A stretch of DNA of 64,000 nt from JBFMFH01 sp040752275 (GTDB taxonomy: Bacteria; Acidobacteriota; Vicinamibacteria; Vicinamibacterales; JAKQTR01): NCBI GenBank assembly GCA_040752275.1, contig JBFMFH010000109.1, positions 1 to 64,000 on the forward strand, given 5' to 3'. The notes under the pieces are model-generated. The model did not search any database. It was not told the DNA's origin and saw nothing but the letters and a program-made list of their open reading frames with translations. Positions 1 through 7,902 of this stretch are shown in pieces. The stretch's first letter is position 1; the number at the start of each line of letters is the position of its first letter. The position numbers were made by a program, and so were the translations under genes.

Positions 1-592
1 AGTGATCCATGAGGATGGGAATGTCCTCGCGGCGCTCCCGCAACGGCGGGAGGTTGATCGGGATGACGTTGAGCCGGTAGAAGAGGTCGTCCCGGAACTT
101 CCCGTCGGTGACCAGCTGCTTCAGGTCGCGCTTGCTCCCGGTGACCACGCGCACGTCGATGGGAATGGTACGCGTCCCTCCGAGCCGTTCGATGGTCCGA
201 TTCTGGAGGACCCGCAGCAGTTTCACCTGCATCGACATCGGCACGTCGTCGATGTCGTCGAGGAAGATGGTCCCGCCCTGTGCCAGCTCGAAGCGTCCCG
301 GCCGGTCCTTGATCGCCCCGGTGAACGCCCCGCGTTCGTGCCCGAAGAGCTCGGACTCGATCAGCGTCTCCGACAGGATCGCGCAGCTGACGGCGACAAA
401 CGGCTTGTGGCGCCTCGCGCTGGACTGGTGGATCAGGTTCGCGATCATCTCCTTGCCGGTCCCGGTCTCTCCCGTCACCAGAACGCTGGAGTCGCTGTCG
501 GCGATCACCCGGACGAAGTCAAAAACCGCGCGCATCCGCGCGCTACGCCCGACGACGACCTGGTCGATGGTGAAGACTGGAGTGGAGGCCAT
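1..592 (-). CDS. sigma-54-dependent transcriptional activator, AAA+ domain (C-terminus cut by window edge)
   Basis: A bacterial enhancer-binding protein that would use ATP hydrolysis to remodel sigma-54 RNA polymerase into an open complex. The visible part begins almost directly with the AAA+ core: Walker A GETGTGKE at residues 41-48 and the sigma-54 contact loop GAFTGA at about 88-93, followed by the arginine-rich PLRERREDIP segment near the window edge. No receiver, PAS or GAF domain precedes the core, as in PspF-type activators, so control must be in trans or C-terminal. The Walker B reads FLDDIDD rather than the usual FLDEIGD; Asp replaces the usual catalytic Glu. The start is the first ATG after an in-frame TAG about 60 bases upstream. 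The HTH (Fis-type) end lies outside the window. It is divergent from the NifU-like gene, so their promoters share about 80 bases. Confidence 0.9.
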   Translation of the reverse strand, partial: MASTPVFTIDQVVVGRSARMRAVFDFVRVIADSDSSVLVTGETGTGKEMIANLIHQSSARRHKPFVAVSCAILSETLIESELFGHERGAFTGAIKDRPGRFELAQGGTIFLDDIDDVPMSMQVKLLRVLQNRTIERLGGTRTIPIDVRVVTGSKRDLKQLVTDGKFRDDLFYRLNVIPINLPPLRERREDIPILMDH

Positions 593-648
593 CAAGCTCG
601 ATATCGCGCAGGAAACCCTGATCCAGATTCTAGCAGATGTAGGGGCGG

Positions 649-654
649 TATACT
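649..654 (+). promoter_or_regulatory. candidate -10 element for the NifU-like gene
   Basis: The hexamer TATACT lies 19 bases before the start codon, in the short divergent region between the sigma-54 activator and the NifU-like gene. No good -35 hexamer sits 17 bases upstream, so this is a weak call from the hexamer and its position alone. Confidence 0.3.
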
Positions 655-673
655 ATTGGACAGGAGTGCCCTC

Positions 674-898
674 ATGATCAGCCGAGAACGTGTGCAAGCG
701 GTTCTCGACCGCATCCGCCCCCTGCTGCAGAACGATGGGGGCGACATCGAACTGGTCGAGATCGTCGAGAACAAGGCCAAGGTCCGCCTCACGGGCAACT
801 GCGTCGGATGTCCCAGCGCCCAGATGACTCTCTACTTCGGTGTGGAAGCCACGCTGAAGGAGGAGATCCCGGAGCTCGAGGAACTGCAGGTGGTGTGA
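674..898 (+). CDS. NifU C-terminal-domain protein (Fe-S cluster carrier)
   Basis: A 74-residue stand-alone NifU C-terminal (Nfu) domain. Such proteins carry a [4Fe-4S] or [2Fe-2S] cluster bridged between two subunits and deliver it to target apoproteins in the cytoplasm. The cluster-binding CxxC is visible as NCVGCPS (C43, C46), preceded by the typical DGGDIELVEI strand. AGGAG lies 7 bases before the ATG, which fixes the start. It is a single gene here, divergent from the sigma-54 activator and convergent with the efflux operon, with no isc or suf genes in view. The length is normal for this short family. Confidence 0.93.
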   Translation: MISRERVQAVLDRIRPLLQNDGGDIELVEIVENKAKVRLTGNCVGCPSAQMTLYFGVEATLKEEIPELEELQVV

Positions 899-913
899 AC
901 TGGCGTCGGTTCC

Positions 914-3900
914 CTACTGGCCCCCTGGCCGCCCGCCGGCCGAACTGGAGCTGCTGACCGGTTGGAGCACCGCCGTCGTGCCGCCTATCGCGGCCGGGGA
1001 ACTCCCGGTCGTGACCGTCATTGACGATCCCGCCGACGCCGAGGTCAGTGGCGCCTGCTGAACTGCCTCAAAGTCGACCACAGCCCTGACATAGTCGAGC
1101 GCCGCCGACAGCTCGTTGTTCCGTGCCTGCGCCAGATCCCGCTGAGCTTGAACCACCAGGAAGCTGGTCGACATGCCGACGTCGAAGCGCTTCTGCTCGG
1201 CATTCAGGCGTTCCTCGGCCAGCGCCCGCGCCGCCCGGCTGGTCGCGACCCGCCCGGCGCTCATCTCAATCTGCCACGCGGCCTGCCTGATCTGCCGCAC
1301 CACTCTCACCTCGAGGCTGGCCAGCCGGGCTCTGGCCTGCTGTTCCTCGAGGCGCGCGCGCGCGAGCGCGGCCTCCTCGGCCGCCCTCCCAACCGGGTAG
1401 CTCAGGCTCAGGCTGATCGTCCAGGCCGGGTACTCCCGGCGGATGACCTGCTCGAGGACCGTGCCGAACGGGACCGCCGTGGACCCGACCACCGTGCCCG
1501 GGAAGCTGCCTTCCCGGATGAGGCGCGTGCCGCCCAGCCCGCTGCTCTGTAGATTGAGCTGGACGCGCAAGTCCGGCAACGTCTGGTTCCGGTAGAACAC
1601 GACGTTGGTGCGGGCGTTGTCGAGTTCCCGGCGGGCACGCACGAGGTCCAGACGGTCGCTGAGGGCCTTCTCCATGACGGCGTCGACCTCGGGCACAATG
1701 GCCTCGACGTCGGGTCGATCGACGGTCTCGATGATGGTGGTCCAGAACGACGCGCCCTCCGGATCAAGGATGAGGAGCCGTGTCCGGTCTTCGGCCTGGC
1801 GGGCGCCGATGCGGGCCACCGCCAGCGCTTCCTCCCTCTGGGCCTCCTCGGCCCGCGCCGCCACGAGATCGAGCGGCGGTGACTGTCCGGCCTCCACCCT
1901 GGCGCGGTTGATGCGCACCAGGTCGCGCGCCAGGTCGAGCGACCGGTGCTGCACGTCTACGACCGCCCGGGCCGCGACCAGGTCCCAGTAGGCTTTCTTG
2001 ACGTCGGCCAGCGTGCGGACCACGGTCTCGCGGAATCGTGCGTCGGAGATCTCCCGATTGCGCTTGGAGACGGTCACCTGCTGTCTCGAGGCGTCGATCC
2101 GGAGGTCGCGCAGCAACGGCTGCGACCAGGCCAACTGCAATCGGGCGGTCACCGTCGGATTGAAGTTGGCGAAGAGACTCGTCGTCGAGGTGCGCGATGC
2201 ATCGAAGCCGACGGCGTAGCTGCTCCCGTACCAGGGCAGGCGCTGGCTCACGCCCACCATGCCGGACGACACCTGGCTCGACACGCCCTGGCTGCCGACC
2301 AGGAAGCTCGTCGGCGGAGCCAGCGCGCTGTTGGCCGAGAAGACCGTCGAGAGCTGCGGAGTGAACGCGCCGTCGGCCTGGGCGACACGCTGGTCGGCCA
2401 AGGCCGGTTCGATCCGATCGATCTGGATGTCCGGGTTGTTCTCGAGTCCCAGACGCACGGCTTCGTCGAGCGTGAGCCTGAGGGTGGGACCACCCAGCTC
2501 GGCCTGCGCGTGGCCGCGGGCCGCGACCACTTGGGCAGACGCCGCGGCGGGGATGGTGAGCAGGGCCAGCACGATGCCGGCCGCGCCCGCCGGCCTGACA
2601 CGCGCCAAGCCGCGCCCGATCACGCGCGCGAACCAGGCCGCCAGCCGCCCGCCCACGCGCGTTCGGGCCACATCGTCGAACAGCGAGTAGGCCACGGGTG
2701 TCACGACCAGCGTCAGCACCAGCACGAGCGTCTGGCCGCCGATGATGACGAAGCCGATCGCCCGGTTCGTGCCTGAGCCGTCGCCGCCCGAGACCACGAG
2801 CGGGATCATGCCGGCCACGAACGACATCGTGGTCATGAGAATGGGCCGCAGCCGATCCCGGCTGGCCTGGACCACAGCCTGGTGCCGCTCCATGCCCTGC
2901 TCGCGGAGCTGGTTGGCCCGGTCGATCTGCAGGATCGCGTTCTTCTTGACCACCCCGAACAGCACCAGGAGTCCCAGCGCCGAGAAGATGTTCAGGGACT
3001 GGCCCGTCACGATGATTGACACCAGCGCGAAGGGGAGCGTCAGCGGAAGCGACAGCAGGATCGTGATCGGATGCAGCCACGACTCGAACTGCGCTGCGAG
3101 GATGAGGTACATGAACACCAGCGACAGCAGGAACGCGAGCACGAACGCCTGGGCGGTGCGGCCCAGTTCGCGCGACCGTCCCGCGAACCGGGTCCGGTAC
3201 TCCGGGCCCATGCCGAGGGCCGCCGCAGCCCCTTCCATCGCTCCCATGACCGTCACCTGGGACGTCCCAGGAAGGAGATTGGCGTACAACGTGACCTGGC
3301 GTTCGCGATTGAGGCGCTGGATCTCGGCCGGAGCGGCACCCCGCCTGTAGGTGGCGATGTCGACCAGCGGCACGGACCCGAGCCGCGCCGACGGCACGGT
3401 AAGTCCCCCCACATCTGCCTCGGTGCGGCGGAACGCGGGCAGCGCGCGCAGGTGGACTTCGTACTGCTCGTCGCCCTCGTTGTAGGTCGTGACCTGATCA
3501 CCCCCGACCAGCAGCCGCAGGGCATCGGCAGCATCGGACACCAGCACGCCGAGGTCAGCCGTCTTGGCGCGGTCGAGCTCAACCTGCACCTCGGGCTTGC
3601 CTGGGTTGAGCGAGGTGTCCACGTCCACCGCCCCGGGAACGGCTCTGGTCGCCGCGGCGACGGCTTGAGAGTACTGCTGCAGCGTGGCGATGTCGGGTCC
3701 GTTGATGACGAACTGGATCTCGGCGCTCGACTGCCCGCCCCCGCTCATGGCCGCGATCGGGCGCACCGCGGTCCTCAACCCGGCCGGCGCGAACTCGGGG
3801 AGCAGGCCCGTCCGGATGTCGTCCATGACCTCGAAGACGCCGCGTGTCCGCTCCTCGATGGGCTTCAGGCGAACGTACACCGTGGCGAGGTTCGGCGTTC

Positions 3901-5728
3901 GGGCCGAGTCGTCGCCCACCGTCACCACGGCAAAGGCCGCCTCCGGAATGCGCGTCCCCACGGAGGTGGCGATCCGGTTCGCCATCAACACCGTCGCCTG
4001 GAGGCTGGTACCCTCCGGCGCCCGCATGCCGATTTCCAGCTCGGACTGGTCGTCACTCGGCAGGAAGTTCTTGTTGGCCGCCATAAACAGCGGCAGGCTC
4101 GAGAGCAGCACGGCCACCGCGATGCCTGCCACGGCCGCTCGGTGCGTCAAGGCCCAGCGCAACAACCGCGTGTAGCCGACATCCAGCGGATGGAAGAACG
4201 CGCTGTCGCGTGACGAGTGCCGTGCTCTGTGCTCGCCGTTCGTCTCACGCCGGAGGCGCAGCCAGCGGGCGCCCAGCATCGGTGTCAACGTGAAGCTGAC
4301 GAGCAGCGACACCAGGATGGCGAAGGCCATCGTGAAGCCGAAGCTCTTGAGGAACCGTCCGGGGATTCCTCCCATGAAGCCCACCGGCAGGAAGATCGCC
4401 ACGAGCGAGAACGTCGTCGCCGTGACCGCCAACCCAATCTCGCGCGTGGCTTCGACGGCCGCGAGCGCCGGAGGCCGGCCCTTCTCCTCGATGAAGCGGT
4501 AGATGTTCTCCAAGACGACGATCGCGTCATCGATCACGATGCCCACCGACAGCGTGAGGGCGAGCATCGTCATGGCGTTCAGCGTGAAGTCCATGTACCA
4601 GATGAGCCCGAACGACGCGACGATCGACGTCGGAATGGCGATGGCTGCGATGATCGTGGACCGCAGGTTGTTCAGGAACAGGAGCACGACCAGCGCCGCC
4701 AGGACCGCGCCGAGCACGAGGTGCTCTTGTACCGCCCGGATCGATGCCTCGATAAAGGCGCCTTGATCGCGGACGATCCGGATTTCGTACCCCGGCGGAA
4801 AGGTCGGCCTGAGTTCCTCGAGCCTGGCCTTGACGCCTCGGATCACCTCGACCGCGTTCGTGCCCGACTGGCGTCTGATGTTCAGGACGACGGCAGGCGC
4901 GCCTCCGACGTTCGCCAGCGTCTCCGGTTCGGCCATCCCGTCCTCGACCGTTGCCACGTCCCTGACCAGGATGGGGTGGCCATCCCGCATGCGAACGATC
5001 AGGTCGCCGAACTCCTCCACGCTCTGCACACGTCCCCGTGTCCGGAGCGAGAGCGTCACCGGCCCCTGTTCGAGGCGCCCGCCCGGGACCTCGACGTTCT
5101 GAGACTGGAGGGCGCGCGCGACGTCGGTGACGGTCACGTTGTAGGCCCTGAGGCGGGACGCGTCCAGCCACAGGTTGATCTGCCGCCGGCGCCCGCCGAG
5201 CATCAGCACCTGCCCGACGCCATTGACCGTTTCCAGACGCCGACGCAGCACCTTGTCGGCGTACTCCGTCACCTCGCGCACCGGCCGCGGTGCCGAGACT
5301 GCGATGCCCAGCACCGGCGCAGCGTCGGTGTCGAGCTTCTCGATCACGGGCTGCAGGACGTTCCTCGGTAGCTGCGGAAGCACGCGGTTGACCTTGTCGC
5401 GCACCTCCTGGGCAGCGATGTCGACGTCCTTCTCCAGCACGAACGTCGCCGCCACGATCGACACGCCTTCGGCCGAGTTCGAGCGCAGTTCGTCCAGGCC
5501 GCTGATCGTGTTGACCGCCTCCTCGATCTTGTCCGAGATCTCCGTCTCTATCTGCTGGGGCGACGCCCCGGGCTGGCGGGTCGTGATCAGGATGGTCGGG
5601 AAGTCCACCTTCGGGAACCGGTCGACGCCAAGCTGCGTGTAGCCGAACACGCCGACGACGGTAATCGAGAGGACCAGCACGGTGGCGAACACCGGCCGGC
5701 GCACGCAGAGTGCCGCGAGCCACTGCAT
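914..5728 (-). CDS. RND multidrug efflux permease (HAE1/AcrB type) fused to a TolC-like outer-membrane channel
   Basis: One uninterrupted 1604-residue frame joins two normally separate efflux parts. Residues 1 to about 1040 form a full HAE1 pump of the inner membrane: the proton-relay acidic pair in GIVIDDAIVVLEN of TM4, the TM10 lysine in FGVVKKNAI, and two large periplasmic loops. A hydrophobic stretch IVLALLTIPAAASAQ follows, ending at about residue 1065 with an AxA-type signal-peptidase site. From there to the end is a TolC/OprM-like outer-membrane factor with long coiled-coil helices and two repeated halves. I see no stop between the parts, though a GTG and a TTG near residue 1043 could allow internal initiation. 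A plausible reading is a precursor cut by signal peptidase; that is inference. It is the last gene of the tetR-adaptor-pump operon, 43 bases after the adaptor. Confidence 0.9.
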   Translation of the reverse strand: MQWLAALCVRRPVFATVLVLSITVVGVFGYTQLGVDRFPKVDFPTILITTRQPGASPQQIETEISDKIEEAVNTISGLDELRSNSAEGVSIVAATFVLEKDVDIAAQEVRDKVNRVLPQLPRNVLQPVIEKLDTDAAPVLGIAVSAPRPVREVTEYADKVLRRRLETVNGVGQVLMLGGRRRQINLWLDASRLRAYNVTVTDVARALQSQNVEVPGGRLEQGPVTLSLRTRGRVQSVEEFGDLIVRMRDGHPILVRDVATVEDGMAEPETLANVGGAPAVVLNIRRQSGTNAVEVIRGVKARLEELRPTFPPGYEIRIVRDQGAFIEASIRAVQEHLVLGAVLAALVVLLFLNNLRSTIIAAIAIPTSIVASFGLIWYMDFTLNAMTMLALTLSVGIVIDDAIVVLENIYRFIEEKGRPPALAAVEATREIGLAVTATTFSLVAIFLPVGFMGGIPGRFLKSFGFTMAFAILVSLLVSFTLTPMLGARWLRLRRETNGEHRARHSSRDSAFFHPLDVGYTRLLRWALTHRAAVAGIAVAVLLSSLPLFMAANKNFLPSDDQSELEIGMRAPEGTSLQATVLMANRIATSVGTRIPEAAFAVVTVGDDSARTPNLATVYVRLKPIEERTRGVFEVMDDIRTGLLPEFAPAGLRTAVRPIAAMSGGGQSSAEIQFVINGPDIATLQQYSQAVAAATRAVPGAVDVDTSLNPGKPEVQVELDRAKTADLGVLVSDAADALRLLVGGDQVTTYNEGDEQYEVHLRALPAFRRTEADVGGLTVPSARLGSVPLVDIATYRRGAAPAEIQRLNRERQVTLYANLLPGTSQVTVMGAMEGAAAALGMGPEYRTRFAGRSRELGRTAQAFVLAFLLSLVFMYLILAAQFESWLHPITILLSLPLTLPFALVSIIVTGQSLNIFSALGLLVLFGVVKKNAILQIDRANQLREQGMERHQAVVQASRDRLRPILMTTMSFVAGMIPLVVSGGDGSGTNRAIGFVIIGGQTLVLVLTLVVTPVAYSLFDDVARTRVGGRLAAWFARVIGRGLARVRPAGAAGIVLALLTIPAAASAQVVAARGHAQAELGGPTLRLTLDEAVRLGLENNPDIQIDRIEPALADQRVAQADGAFTPQLSTVFSANSALAPPTSFLVGSQGVSSQVSSGMVGVSQRLPWYGSSYAVGFDASRTSTTSLFANFNPTVTARLQLAWSQPLLRDLRIDASRQQVTVSKRNREISDARFRETVVRTLADVKKAYWDLVAARAVVDVQHRSLDLARDLVRINRARVEAGQSPPLDLVAARAEEAQREEALAVARIGARQAEDRTRLLILDPEGASFWTTIIETVDRPDVEAIVPEVDAVMEKALSDRLDLVRARRELDNARTNVVFYRNQTLPDLRVQLNLQSSGLGGTRLIREGSFPGTVVGSTAVPFGTVLEQVIRREYPAWTISLSLSYPVGRAAEEAALARARLEEQQARARLASLEVRVVRQIRQAAWQIEMSAGRVATSRAARALAEERLNAEQKRFDVGMSTSFLVVQAQRDLAQARNNELSAALDYVRAVVDFEAVQQAPLTSASAGSSMTVTTGSSPAAIGGTTAVLQPVSSSSSAGGRPGGQ

Positions 5729-5771
5729 GGTTCTGCTCCGTTGCGCCTGGGGACCAGCGCCAACTCCACCG

Positions 5772-7007
5772 TTATCGCCTGCCAGAGGCGGGCGGGCGCC
5801 CGGCCGCCGGCGCGACCGCCACGGCTTTCACGCGGACGCCGTCGCTCAGCCGCATGACGTTGTCGACGGCCACATCGTCGCCCTCGGAGAGCCCCTTGAG
5901 GATCTCCGTCACCGCCCCGGCCGTTGCGCCTGTCGTGACGATGCGTTCCTCGGCCGCCCCGTCGCGGATGACATACACGCGGCTGATGCCCTCGACGGCC
6001 TGCACGGCTGTTGTTGGCACCACGAGCGACAGCTTCTCGGCCGGCATCCGCAGCTCCGCCGACGCGAACATGCCTGGCTTGAGCGTGCCGTCTTCGTTGG
6101 CGACGACGGCCTCCACCGTCAGGGCCCGCTGGTCCGCGCGCAGTGCCGGGGCCACGTACCGAATCTGCCCGTGGAACATCCGATCGGGATACGCGTCGAC
6201 CCGCATCCCGATCGGCTGCCCCACCCGGATCAGCCCGATGGACTGCTCGGGCACCGTCAACTCGAGCCTCAGCGGGGAGACTCGAACGAGCGTTGCGACC
6301 CTCGTGCCGCGCGTCACGAAATCGCCGACTCCGACGAGGCGCTCGACGACCACACCACTGAAGGGCGCCCGGATGTCCGTATCCGCCAGGTTCTTGCGAG
6401 CGAGCGCGGCGCGGGCCCGCACCGCCTCCAGCATCCGGTACTGCTGCAGCGCGGCGTTGCGCGCCGCTGCGTACTGGTTCCGGGCCGCCTCGAACTGCGT
6501 CCGCCGCTGGTCGAACTCGGCCTGCGATACCACCCGCTCGTCGAGCAGGCTCTTGATGCGGCCATACTCCGCTTCGGCCAGGTCCCGCGCCGCTCGTGCC
6601 GACGCCACCTCGGCCACCTTCGCGACGTCGAACCCGTCACCCGGCGCCAGCGCCAACCGGGCCTCGAGCTGTGCCACGTTGGCCTCCGCTTCTTGTGCCT
6701 GGGCCTCGGCTTCAACCTTCGACAGAGCCACGAGCACCGCCCCACGCGTCACCCGGCCGCCCCGCTCGACAGGTGCTCGCACCACGCGTCCGGCGGTCTC
6801 GGCGGCAACTTGGGCCTCCTGCTCCGCCACGAGCGACCCGGTCATCCGGAGTACGTCGCTCACAAGCTGTCGCCGCACGGCGGTCGTTGTCACCTCGACT
6901 GGTGGTGCCGCCTTCGGTGCCGGCCCCTCGGGTGACCCTCCCCCGCACGCGGCGACCATCGTCAGACACCCGGAAGCGAGCAGCAGCGTCGCTGTGCGGC
7001 GCGTCAT
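5772..7007 (-). CDS. RND efflux periplasmic adaptor subunit (HlyD/AcrA family lipoprotein)
   Basis: The membrane fusion protein that connects the RND pump to the outer-membrane channel. The N-terminus is a lipoprotein signal with the lipobox ending VAAC (Cys21), so it should be anchored to the inner membrane. Then come a biotinyl/lipoyl-like half (AAETAGRVVRAPVERGGRVT), an alpha-helical hairpin rich in Ala, Glu and Arg, the second lipoyl half (DIRAPFSGVVVERLVGVGDFV), a beta-barrel and a membrane-proximal domain. At 411 residues the length is usual. Its start overlaps the tetR stop by four bases (ATGA) and it is followed by the fused pump-channel gene, so the three parts are made together, presumably under TetR control. 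Confidence 0.95.
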   Translation of the reverse strand: MTRRTATLLLASGCLTMVAACGGGSPEGPAPKAAPPVEVTTTAVRRQLVSDVLRMTGSLVAEQEAQVAAETAGRVVRAPVERGGRVTRGAVLVALSKVEAEAQAQEAEANVAQLEARLALAPGDGFDVAKVAEVASARAARDLAEAEYGRIKSLLDERVVSQAEFDQRRTQFEAARNQYAAARNAALQQYRMLEAVRARAALARKNLADTDIRAPFSGVVVERLVGVGDFVTRGTRVATLVRVSPLRLELTVPEQSIGLIRVGQPIGMRVDAYPDRMFHGQIRYVAPALRADQRALTVEAVVANEDGTLKPGMFASAELRMPAEKLSLVVPTTAVQAVEGISRVYVIRDGAAEERIVTTGATAGAVTEILKGLSEGDDVAVDNVMRLSDGVRVKAVAVAPAAGRPPASGRR

Positions 7008-7672
7008 GACGCCTCCGGCCTCGCCGGAGCCGCCGGCGACACGTCACCCTCGGGTGTCGCGCGGGTCGCGGCCCCATCGAGGAAGAGGGTGAGAATCTCC
7101 TCGGGCGACCGGGTCGGGTGCGCCGCGCCCGTGGCAAGCGCTTCGAAGATGCAGCTGTGTACCATGCCCATGTAGGCCGAGGCCAGGAGTTCGGGCTCCA
7201 GCGGGCGCAGCACGCCGTCGGCCACGCACTGCGCCATCAACTCGACGATGTGGCGGCGCAGGCGCCGCGTGTGCTGCCCGACCCGTGCCGCGATCTCGCT
7301 GGTGAATGCCGCCGAGAGCCGGCCTCGCTCGGACAGGAACAGCTTGAAGAAGCCCCTCCGTTCTTCGAAGGCTCTGAACATCGCGTTGCTCAACGCCAGC
7401 AGGCGTGATCGGGACGTCTCAGCCAAGAGCGCCTGACTGAGCAGTTCGAAGAAGTGCTCCCATTGCTCCTCGACCACGCGCAGGTACAGCTCGTCTTTGC
7501 TGGCGAAGAACTGGTACACGCCCCCGACGCTGAACCCGGCTTCCCTGGCGATGTCACGGATGGATGTCGCGTGGTATCCGCGATCGCTGAAGACCCGTTC
7601 GGCGGCACTCAGCAGACCGGCGAGATCCGCCTCACGATGCCGGAGCTTGCGGGGCGACGAAGGCGTGTTCAT
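7004..7672 (-). CDS. TetR/AcrR family transcriptional regulator
   Basis: A dimeric ligand-responsive repressor, presumably controlling the efflux operon it heads. The N-terminal helix-turn-helix is clear: about 45 residues with RGYHATSIRDIAREAGFSVGGVYQFFASKDEL, the classic TetR signature. The C-terminal ligand-binding half is helical and unassigned. The start is the ATG giving MNTPSS, which has GGAG nine bases upstream; an ATG 13 codons earlier lacks a ribosome site. The gene overlaps the adaptor by ATGA. The ligand cannot be read from sequence. Confidence 0.93.
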   Translation of the reverse strand: MNTPSSPRKLRHREADLAGLLSAAERVFSDRGYHATSIRDIAREAGFSVGGVYQFFASKDELYLRVVEEQWEHFFELLSQALLAETSRSRLLALSNAMFRAFEERRGFFKLFLSERGRLSAAFTSEIAARVGQHTRRLRRHIVELMAQCVADGVLRPLEPELLASAYMGMVHSCIFEALATGAAHPTRSPEEILTLFLDGAATRATPEGDVSPAAPARPEAS

Positions 7673-7844
7673 GTTTGTGAACTCCAATTCATACACAGAA
7701 CAATTGCTCACAGCCTACCCCGCCCAACCCGCTTCTGCAATGGGAATCGACCCGTCCTTCGGCCGCGCTGAGCTCAGGGCCGCGCGACGGTACTCAGGGC
7801 AGCCGGCGACCCCTCGACTTCGCCCGGGGCAGGCAGGCGACACG

Positions 7845-7898
7845 GAAGGAGTCGGGAGTCAGGAGGGACGCATTCCGCAATCCGCATTCCGCAATCTG
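7845..7898. repeat. composite short tandem repeat (AGTCGGG/AGTCAGG units then CATTCCGCAAT units)
   Basis: Degenerate copies of GAGTCAGG, the linker GAGGGACG, then near-copies of CATTCCGCAATC, just past the stop codon of the HerA-like ATPase. The same order of units and the same linker recur at about 12.4 kb, which marks this as one dispersed element rather than chance low complexity. Confidence 0.75.
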
Positions 7899-7902
7899 AA
7901 GG

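Noticed and set aside
914..2620. TolC part as a separate gene in the efflux operon
   Set aside because: No stop separates it from the pump; a GTG or TTG near the junction is possible but has no good ribosome site that I can see.
7672..7715. Possible TetR operator near the tetR start (TTTGTG...CACAGAA, TGAA/TTCA)
   Set aside because: The inverted match is imperfect and short; not enough to call an operator.
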